Part shown: positions 1 to 4,106 of the stretch, one piece after another
Position numbering within the stretch: position 1 is the first letter of the stretch
Layout: the number at the start of each line of letters is the position of its first letter
DNA from: Candidatus Melainabacteria bacterium
Lineage (GTDB): Bacteria; Cyanobacteriota; Vampirovibrionia; Vampirovibrionales; JAJTHC01
Length of the DNA: 11,062 nt
Assembly (NCBI GenBank): GCA_026389055.1
Contig: JAPLIO010000191.1
Location: 1-11,062, forward strand
Direction: 5' to 3'
Notes under the pieces: model-generated
What the model saw: the letters and a program-made list of their open reading frames with translations, nothing else
The model's database searches: none
What the model was told of the DNA's origin: nothing
Made by a program: the position numbers and the translations under genes

Positions 1-90
1 GGTGTGTAGTTTTTAGGTTTTTAGTGGTTGAAATGGGTTGAAATAGGGGTAGGTTTTTACTTTTTTAGCGTTTTAGGTTGGTTTTTAGTA
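1..90. repeat. G/T-rich low-complexity tract
   Basis: On the plus strand this stretch is almost free of C. It repeats a short GTTTTTAG-like word (about 9-16, 16-24, 80-88, with variants at 52-60 and 70-76) and a tandem GGTTGAAAT word (26-34 and 36-44). Nothing in it codes for a credible protein. It lies downstream of the minus-strand gene at 136-603, so on that strand it reads as a C/A-rich 3' region; a run of six T on the minus strand (91-96) could help end that transcript, but I see no convincing stem in front of it. Its function is unknown. Confidence 0.4.
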
Positions 91-135
91 AAAAAGACCT
101 TCTGCTCCCTCCCTGTATACCCTTATTCCGTAACT

Positions 136-603
136 TCAATTATCTAATTTACCCTTGGCATCGTAATTATTCACTTGTTTGATTAACCCATTTTCATCTT
201 TAAAAATTTGCTGTTGTATTGTACAGTTATCAGAATAAGTAGACTCTATATTTTTAATTTCTCTCTGCTGGTTATCAACATTTTTCGTATTATTCACCAG
301 GATAGATTGAGAATATTCTCTGGTTATTGCAGGCTTGTAAGGTAACATATTTCTATTGTTTTGAGCCGTAAAGTAAGCCAGCACCGCCATTGGACCTGCT
401 TCTAGTACATTTTTTGGTACACCAGCAAGTAATAACCCCTCATCATTACTTTGGGTAGAGTAATGATTTCTAGAGGGTGTCGTTCTAGCTGGCGGAGGTG
501 AAGGCACTGGGAATTGATCATAAAGAGACTCTCTCTTTTGACTATTTAGTTGCCATTTTTGCCAGTTGTTATGGGGGTAATGAGGTCTTATTCTTGTCAT
601 CAT
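136..603 (-). CDS. Hypothetical protein, 155 residues
   Basis: I do not recognise this family. The start at 603 is chosen because a GGAAGGAA ribosome-binding site (613-620) sits 9 nt upstream; a second ATG follows directly. The first 50 residues are basic, rich in Asn, Gln and Pro (a PVPSPPPAR stretch near 32-40) and probably disordered. Residues about 55-80 form the only hydrophobic segment (GLLLAGVPKNVLEAGPMAVLAYFTA); it contains Pro and Gly and is doubtful as a membrane span. The last 23 residues (133-155, IFKDENGLIKQV...YDAKGKL) resemble one turn of the beta-hairpin repeats found in YwqK/MORN-like and YD-type proteins, with the 'NG-L..Y-D..GKL' pattern, but one turn is too little to assign a family. 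There is one Cys (127) and no signal peptide. It has its own promoter and no operon partner in view. The good ribosome-binding site and promoter argue that it is a real gene. Confidence 0.72.
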   Translation of the reverse strand: MMTRIRPHYPHNNWQKWQLNSQKRESLYDQFPVPSPPPARTTPSRNHYSTQSNDEGLLLAGVPKNVLEAGPMAVLAYFTAQNNRNMLPYKPAITREYSQSILVNNTKNVDNQQREIKNIESTYSDNCTIQQQIFKDENGLIKQVNNYDAKGKLDN

Positions 604-629
604 TGGTAGATATTCCTTCCGGTCGGGTG

Positions 630-658
630 ATGATATAAAGCGATATGTGTTTGTTCAA
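630..658 (-). promoter_or_regulatory. Candidate sigma-70 promoter for the 136-603 gene
   Basis: On the minus strand, TTGAAC (658-653) and TATCAT (635-630) are separated by 17 nt, close to the TTGACA/TATAAT consensus. Transcription would begin near 623-625, giving a leader of roughly 20 nt with the GGAAGGAA ribosome-binding site. This is a sequence match only. Confidence 0.5.
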
Positions 659-697
659 TAAAAAGACTTCTAATACCTTTTCGGTCATTAGAAGTTT
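657..697 (-). terminator. Rho-independent terminator-like hairpin facing the minus strand
   Basis: ACTTCTAATACC (666-677) pairs with 683-695 with one bulged base (686). On the minus strand the stem is followed by CTTTTTATT (665-657), the layout of an intrinsic terminator. The T-tract overlaps the -35 box of the next gene's promoter. No minus-strand gene is visible just upstream (700-905), so it either insulates the 136-603 gene from antisense readthrough or ends a short untranslated transcript. Confidence 0.6.
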
Positions 698-834
698 AAT
701 CTTTAAGAAATTTTTATTTAAGCTTACGCCATAATCGAAAAACCTGAACTAGAAGCTGGAATTACGTTACTTTGGCTTAGATTAACACCTATGATTTAAA
801 CCGTGTCTATTATAAATTAAGGCTTGCATCAATA

Positions 835-875
835 GTGAAAATAACCTACGCTAGGTACTATTATACCATTTTCAA
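835..875 (+). promoter_or_regulatory. Possible promoter region of the iron permease gene
   Basis: GTGAAA (835-840) and TATTAT (859-864) are 18 nt apart, a weak sigma-70-like pair. TGAAAAT (836-842) and ATTTTCA (868-874) form an inverted repeat around the -10 region, and a small CCTA/TAGG hairpin lies inside it, so an operator or structured leader is possible. Bases 863-875 match the terminus of the element upstream of proA. There is no recognisable Fur box. Confidence 0.3.
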
Positions 876-905
876 GGGGTTATCTACCCAAAGGAGGCTT
901 TTACC

Positions 906-1346
906 ATGCGGGAATTTTTCAGACTATTTTCCCACAAGGTTTCAGAAGCGATGGGGTCTCCGTTTGCTTTTTTGTCGGCGGTTTTAGTAATTGTGGCTTG
1001 GGCGAGCGTAGGTTCGTTATTTAAGTATTCAGATACTTGGCAGTTAGTGATTAACACCAGCACCACCATTATCACCTTTTTAATGGTGTTCTTAATTCAA
1101 AACACGCAAAATCGGGACGCACGGGTAACAGGGCTAAAACTAGACGAAATTATCCGAGCCCACAAAGGGGCGAGAGATTCCATTATTGAATTGCAAGCCC
1201 TTTCTGATCAAGAGTTGGATGCCCTAGAAGCGGAATTTTTAAAAATTCGGGAAGAAGATGTTATTTTACACCATTCCCTTCGCACCGTGGAAAAAGTTAT
1301 TTCGGCTCATCATCAAGCACGAAAGAAATCGTTGAAACAACGATAA
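906..1346 (+). CDS. Low-affinity iron permease family membrane protein
   Basis: The 146-residue protein matches the Iron_permease family (Pfam PF04120). The family is named after yeast Fet4-type low-affinity iron transporters; transport has not been shown for most small bacterial members, so iron uptake is a family-based label. Visible features are an N-terminal FRLFSHKVSEAMGSPFAF segment (5-22), a first membrane helix at about 19-38, the hallmark SDTWQLVINTSTTIITFLM (42-60), which forms the second helix and runs into VFLIQNTQNRD (61-71), and then LKLDEIIRAHKGAR (77-90). The C-terminal 60 residues are charged and likely helical and cytoplasmic, ending in a basic tail (KKSLKQR). The length fits small bacterial members with two membrane helices, which probably oligomerise. 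The start is secure: AAAGGAGG (890-897) lies 8 nt before ATG. It appears monocistronic and is followed by a terminator at 1402-1446. Confidence 0.88.
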   Translation: MREFFRLFSHKVSEAMGSPFAFLSAVLVIVAWASVGSLFKYSDTWQLVINTSTTIITFLMVFLIQNTQNRDARVTGLKLDEIIRAHKGARDSIIELQALSDQELDALEAEFLKIREEDVILHHSLRTVEKVISAHHQARKKSLKQR

Positions 1347-1355
1347 TAAGGCTAA

Positions 1356-1401
1356 ACCCTAATAAAAAACCGTCGAAGCGACCAAACTTCGACGGTAGGG
1401 T
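1356..1401 (-). terminator. Strong hairpin with U-tract on the minus strand
   Basis: ACCGTCGAAG (1369-1378) pairs perfectly with CTTCGACGGT (1387-1396) around an 8-nt loop. On the minus strand it is followed by TTTTTTATT (1368-1360), so it reads as an intrinsic terminator for leftward transcription, a back-up stop for aspS. ACCCTA (1356-1361) can also pair with TAGGGT (1396-1401) outside the main stem. Confidence 0.55.
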
Positions 1402-1446
1402 GAAAATTCCAACGACCAAATTGGGGATTTTCGGTTTTTCATTTTT
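1402..1446 (+). terminator. Terminator of the iron permease gene
   Basis: GAAAATTCCAA (1402-1412) pairs with TTGGGGATTTTC (1421-1432) with a T-G wobble and one bulge. It is followed by GGTTTTTCATTTTT on the plus strand. It lies about 55 nt after the permease stop codon and faces the right way to end that transcript. A second short hairpin, TGTCGAA/TTCGACA (1446-1452/1457-1463), follows at once and repeats the GTCGAAG word of the 1369-1396 hairpin. Confidence 0.6.
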
Positions 1447-1463
1447 GTCGAAATGCTTCGACA

Positions 1464-1597
1464 GACCAATTTAAACTTAAAACTTGGGATTTGTGGGGTT
1501 TTGAGTTTCTGCGGTGTGTACGTTCTTCTCATGTAATAATAAAAACAATTGCCACACAGAAATTGCCTGTTTTTATAAATTTATTTTTAAATTGGTC
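1464..1597. repeat. 134-bp AT-rich segment bounded by 11-bp inverted repeats
   Basis: GACCAATTTAA (1464-1474) is the exact reverse complement of TTAAATTGGTC (1587-1597). The interior is AT-rich and has no reading frame of note. A related word, GACCAAATT, occurs at 1414-1422 inside the permease terminator. It could be a decayed miniature element or chance; there is no clear target duplication. The rest of the gap up to 1718 shows only a small AATGGG/CCCATT hairpin (1610-1632) and no gene. Confidence 0.3.
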
Positions 1598-1728
1598 AGA
1601 ATTGTTCAAAAATGGGAGGGTTGAATACCCATTCCATGAATAAATAGCGTAAGAGTTCAAACCAACCAGTAGGAACGACCATCGCATTTGCTCTGCAGCT
1701 GCCGATGCGTTCCGTCCACCGTAGGGGC

Positions 1729-1780
1729 AAAAAGAACATCCCCTCGTCCATGCCCTTGTGGCATAGAGGGGTGGCTTTTT
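1729..1780. terminator. Bidirectional terminator between converging genes
   Basis: AAAAAG (1729-1734), CCCCTC (1740-1745) and ATGCC (1750-1754) pair with GGCAT (1760-1764), GAGGGG (1766-1771) and CTTTTT (1775-1780). The A-tract before and the T-tract after the GC-rich stem make it a terminator on both strands. For aspS (leftward) it lies about 160 nt past the stop codon and is the most likely 3' end. Confidence 0.65.
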
Positions 1781-1856
1781 GGGGGGATTTTAGGGGGGTA
1801 CCCCCTGAATTCGTGGGGGATTGTTAAGGGGGTTCTCGAACAAGAACCCCCTTAAC
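1781..1856. repeat. G-tract cluster and 14-bp perfect hairpin downstream of aspS
   Basis: G-runs lie at 1781-1786, 1793-1798, 1815-1819 and 1828-1832 on the plus strand. The second run belongs to a perfect palindrome, GGGGGTACCCCC (1794-1805). The fourth is inside a perfect 14-bp stem: 1823-1836 pairs with 1843-1856 around the 6-nt loop CGAACA. That stem lacks a T-tract on either side, so it is not a classic terminator; in aspS mRNA it would protect the 3' end or act with the terminator at 1729-1780. Confidence 0.5.
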
Positions 1857-1941
1857 GCCCGCCAGCTAAAGCTAGAAACGACAATCAATGAGAAAATACG
1901 ACATTGAATCGTTTAATTGGTGTCAATCATGCTTAAAAAAA

Positions 1942-3798
1942 CTAAGCTTTTGAAACTTCTGGCTCTTCAGGCAACACCCAATCAAAGTGGAGTTCTTTGG
2001 TTTGGGCGGGGGCGGGGGCTACAGGGGCTTGCGTCATCAAACAAGTAGCTTGGTTATTTTTCGGAAACGCAATCACTTCCCGAATACTATCCGAACCTGT
2101 CAACATTTGAGCAATTCTATCCATCCCAAACGCAATCCCACCATGAGGAGGAGCCCCAAACTGCAAAGCTTCCAATAAAAACCCGAATTGGTCATGGGCC
2201 GCCGCCGCATCAAAGCCAATTACCTTCAACAAAGCTTCCTGCAACTCAGGCTGATGCACCCGAATAGACCCACCGCCAATTTCTGCCCCATTATAAGCCA
2301 TATCATAGGCTTGAGCCAGCATATTTTCAGGTTCCGTATGCAACAAGTGCAAATGTTCAGGCTTGGGTGCCGTAAACGGATGATGACAAGGCGATAAAGC
2401 CCCTGTGGTTTCATCTTTTTCAAACATGGGGAAATCAACCACCCACGTTACTTCGTGGGCATTGGGGGAAATTAGCTCATGCTTTTTAGCAAACTGAATA
2501 CGAAAACGCCCTAACACATCGCACGCTTTGGTAAAGCTAACATCCGCCATAAAGAAAATCGCATCGCCAGTTTCAGGCTTGACTAAATCAACTATCGCCT
2601 GTTTTTCAGCTTCCGAAAAATACTTCAAAATGGGCGATTTCATGCCCTCTTCTTCGGTAAATAGAATATAAGCCAAGCCTTTGGCACCAAAGCGTTTAGC
2701 ATCTTTTTGCAAATCGTCCAATTCTTTTCGGCTATAGCTGGCTGCCCCAGGTACTTTCAGGGCTAACACAATGCCTTTTTGGGCAGGTTCCCGAAAAACG
2801 GCGAAGTCAGATTCTGTAAACACTTCCGTTAGCTTGACAAATTCTAAGCCAAAGCGTAAATCAGGCTTGTCTGAACCGTAAGTTTCCATGGCGTGTTGCC
2901 AAGTCATCCGCCGAAACGGGCGTTGTAAGTGAACGTCTGCTTCCTTGAACATGTGGACAATTAAGCCTTCCATCGTGTTCATTACATCGTCTTGCGTAAC
3001 GAACGACATTTCCACGTCAATTTGCGTGAATTCAGGTTGACGATCAGACCGTAAATCTTCGTCTCTGAAACATCTGGCAAGCTGAAAATACCGCTCACAC
3101 CCAGACATCATCAAAATTTGCTTAAACAATTGGGGCGATTGCGGTAAGGCGTACGCACTGCCAGCATGCACTCTTGAAGGCACCAAGTAATCTCTGGCTC
3201 CTTCGGGGGTGGTACGAATGAGAATGGGGGTTTCAATTTCAAGAAAGCCTTCGGCGTTGAAATAAGTTCGCATGGCATGGGCTAATTTATGGCGTAACTG
3301 CAAGTTTTTAAACATTTCAGGCCGACGCAAATCCAAATACCGATATTTCAACCGAACCGCTTCATCCACTTGGGCGGCTTCATCCAGCTGAAACGGCAAC
3401 ACTTTAGACCGGTTCAACACCGTAACGGATTCTGGATAAATTTCCAGCGTACCTGTTGGGTGATTTGGGTTAATCGTTTCTGTAGGGCGAAGGGAAACCG
3501 TACCCGTAATGGAAATAACGGCTTCATTACGAAGGCTACCCAAAACGGCGTGAACGCCCGCATTGCGTTGAGGGTCTGCTACTAGTTGTACCAAGCCTGT
3601 GCGGTCTCGTAATTCAATGAAGGTAATACCGCCTAAATCCCTGTTTACGGCTACCCATCCGTTAAGAACCACGGTTTTCCCGACCGTTTCGGGGGAGATT
3701 TCTTGGCACCAGTGGCTACGGCGTAAGGCGGGCTGAAAGGGTTGAATAGCACCAACGGAAGCTGTTGTAGCAGGTGAAACAGAGGTAGGCGAAGACAT
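1942..3798 (-). CDS. aspS: Aspartyl-tRNA synthetase (class II)
   Basis: This cytoplasmic enzyme charges tRNA-Asp with aspartate using ATP. Numbered from the ATG at 3798 it has 618 residues, slightly longer than the usual bacterial 580-600 because of a low-complexity N-terminal extension (about 1-25). The order is: anticodon-binding OB fold (about 35-130, NGWVAVNRDLGGITFIELRDRTG), class II catalytic core with motif 2 (FRDEDLRSDRQPEFTQIDVE, about 244-263), the bacterial-type GAD insertion (about 290-425), core continuation with PCHHPFTAP and YNGAEIGGGSIR (about 470-513), and motif 3 (GIAFGMDRIAQML, about 554-566). The OB-fold RDLGG has Leu where non-discriminating enzymes of the Pseudomonas type carry His, which leans towards a tRNA-Asp-specific enzyme; this is tentative. 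An in-frame TTG at 3819 would add seven residues but has no ribosome-binding site, so I chose the ATG, which has a weak AGAAAG 9 nt before it. A 210-bp inverted-repeat element occupies its leader. Confidence 0.96.
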   Translation of the reverse strand: MSSPTSVSPATTASVGAIQPFQPALRRSHWCQEISPETVGKTVVLNGWVAVNRDLGGITFIELRDRTGLVQLVADPQRNAGVHAVLGSLRNEAVISITGTVSLRPTETINPNHPTGTLEIYPESVTVLNRSKVLPFQLDEAAQVDEAVRLKYRYLDLRRPEMFKNLQLRHKLAHAMRTYFNAEGFLEIETPILIRTTPEGARDYLVPSRVHAGSAYALPQSPQLFKQILMMSGCERYFQLARCFRDEDLRSDRQPEFTQIDVEMSFVTQDDVMNTMEGLIVHMFKEADVHLQRPFRRMTWQHAMETYGSDKPDLRFGLEFVKLTEVFTESDFAVFREPAQKGIVLALKVPGAASYSRKELDDLQKDAKRFGAKGLAYILFTEEEGMKSPILKYFSEAEKQAIVDLVKPETGDAIFFMADVSFTKACDVLGRFRIQFAKKHELISPNAHEVTWVVDFPMFEKDETTGALSPCHHPFTAPKPEHLHLLHTEPENMLAQAYDMAYNGAEIGGGSIRVHQPELQEALLKVIGFDAAAAHDQFGFLLEALQFGAPPHGGIAFGMDRIAQMLTGSDSIREVIAFPKNNQATCLMTQAPVAPAPAQTKELHFDWVLPEEPEVSKA

Positions 3799-3865
3799 GG
3801 GTAGAAGCTTTCTGAACAAGTGAGGTTACGGAAAAAGTCTCAGTGGGATGGGATAATGAGGCACG

Positions 3866-3900
3866 TTGATTGTTTACAATCATTCTGCCGAGGGCAGAAA
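3866..3900. repeat. Twin-hairpin module, copy 1
   Basis: Two adjacent stems: TGATTG (3867-3872) with CAATCA (3877-3882), loop TTTA; and TTCTGCC (3883-3889) with GGCAGAA (3893-3899), loop GAG. The stems are identical to those of copy 2, 77 bp away, while the loops differ. Confidence 0.6.
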
Positions 3901-3942
3901 ACAACGCAATAAGGGCGTTTACACCTAGTAAATAACCGAATG

Positions 3943-3979
3943 TTGATTGCCCTGCAATCATTCTGCCACTGGCAGAAAA
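3943..3979. repeat. Twin-hairpin module, copy 2
   Basis: TGATTGC (3944-3950) pairs with GCAATCA (3954-3960), loop CCT, one base pair longer than in copy 1. TTCTGCC (3961-3967) pairs with GGCAGAA (3971-3977), loop ACT. Loops changed and stems kept is the pattern expected when structure is what is conserved. Confidence 0.6.
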
Positions 3980-4059
3980 TAGCACAGTAACAAAATTAGC
4001 ACGCCCAATGGGGCTTTTTCCGTAACCTCAAGTAGCAAAGTGAGTATATAGTGCCAATA

Positions 4060-4088
4060 ATCATACCTAAAATACAAGAAAAAACCAA
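4060..4088 (-). promoter_or_regulatory. Candidate aspS promoter
   Basis: On the minus strand TTGGTT (4088-4083) and TATGAT (4065-4060) are separated by 17 nt. It lies just after the stop codon of the 4107-6548 gene and before the 3821-4030 element, so aspS mRNA would carry a leader of about 250 nt. The -35 is weak; readthrough from the upstream two-gene unit is also possible because no clear terminator separates them. Confidence 0.35.
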
Positions 4089-4106
4089 GTCTCTGAATTT
4101 TTACCC

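Larger units (their letters stand above)
3821..4030. mobile_element. MITE-like inverted-repeat element in the aspS leader
   Basis: The ends are a perfect 17-bp inverted repeat (TGAGGTTACGGAAAAAG at 3821-3837; complement at 4014-4030). It continues inward to about 27 bp (3821-3847 with 4004-4030) with two G-T wobbles and one mismatch. The 210 bp between the outer ends hold no credible gene and carry two copies of a twin-hairpin module. Flanking bases offer only a possible 2-bp AG duplication (3819-3820, 4031-4032 being G-T on the right, so this is weak). No transposase is present, so if mobile it is non-autonomous. Its inner edge is 22 bp from the aspS ATG, and transcription from the promoter at 4060-4088 would include all of it in the mRNA. 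It could equally be a resident structured leader. Confidence 0.5.

Noticed and set aside
835..880. Fur box upstream of the iron permease gene
   Set aside because: The region has an inverted repeat (TGAAAAT/ATTTTCA) but no match to the GATAATGATAATCATTATC pattern.
604..905. tRNA or known RNA gene in the divergent gap
   Set aside because: No T-loop GGTTCGAATCC-like block, CCA end or cloverleaf arms could be found on either strand.
884..1075. Minus-strand 63-residue open frame
   Set aside because: It is antisense to the well-supported iron permease gene and its ribosome-binding site.
3866..3979. CRISPR array
   Set aside because: There are only two repeats, each made of two perfect hairpins with variable loops; there is no series of unique spacers and no cas genes.
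3716..3985. Minus-strand 89-residue open frame overlapping the 5' end of aspS
   Set aside because: It lies in another frame across the aspS N-terminus and the inverted-repeat element. Its internal similarity (LFSASGRMI / LFSALGRMI) comes from the duplicated hairpin module, and it has no ribosome-binding site.
3799..4106. T-box leader controlling aspS
   Set aside because: I see no T-box consensus (UGGN-type bulge motif) and no terminator/antiterminator pair, and the hairpin layout does not match.
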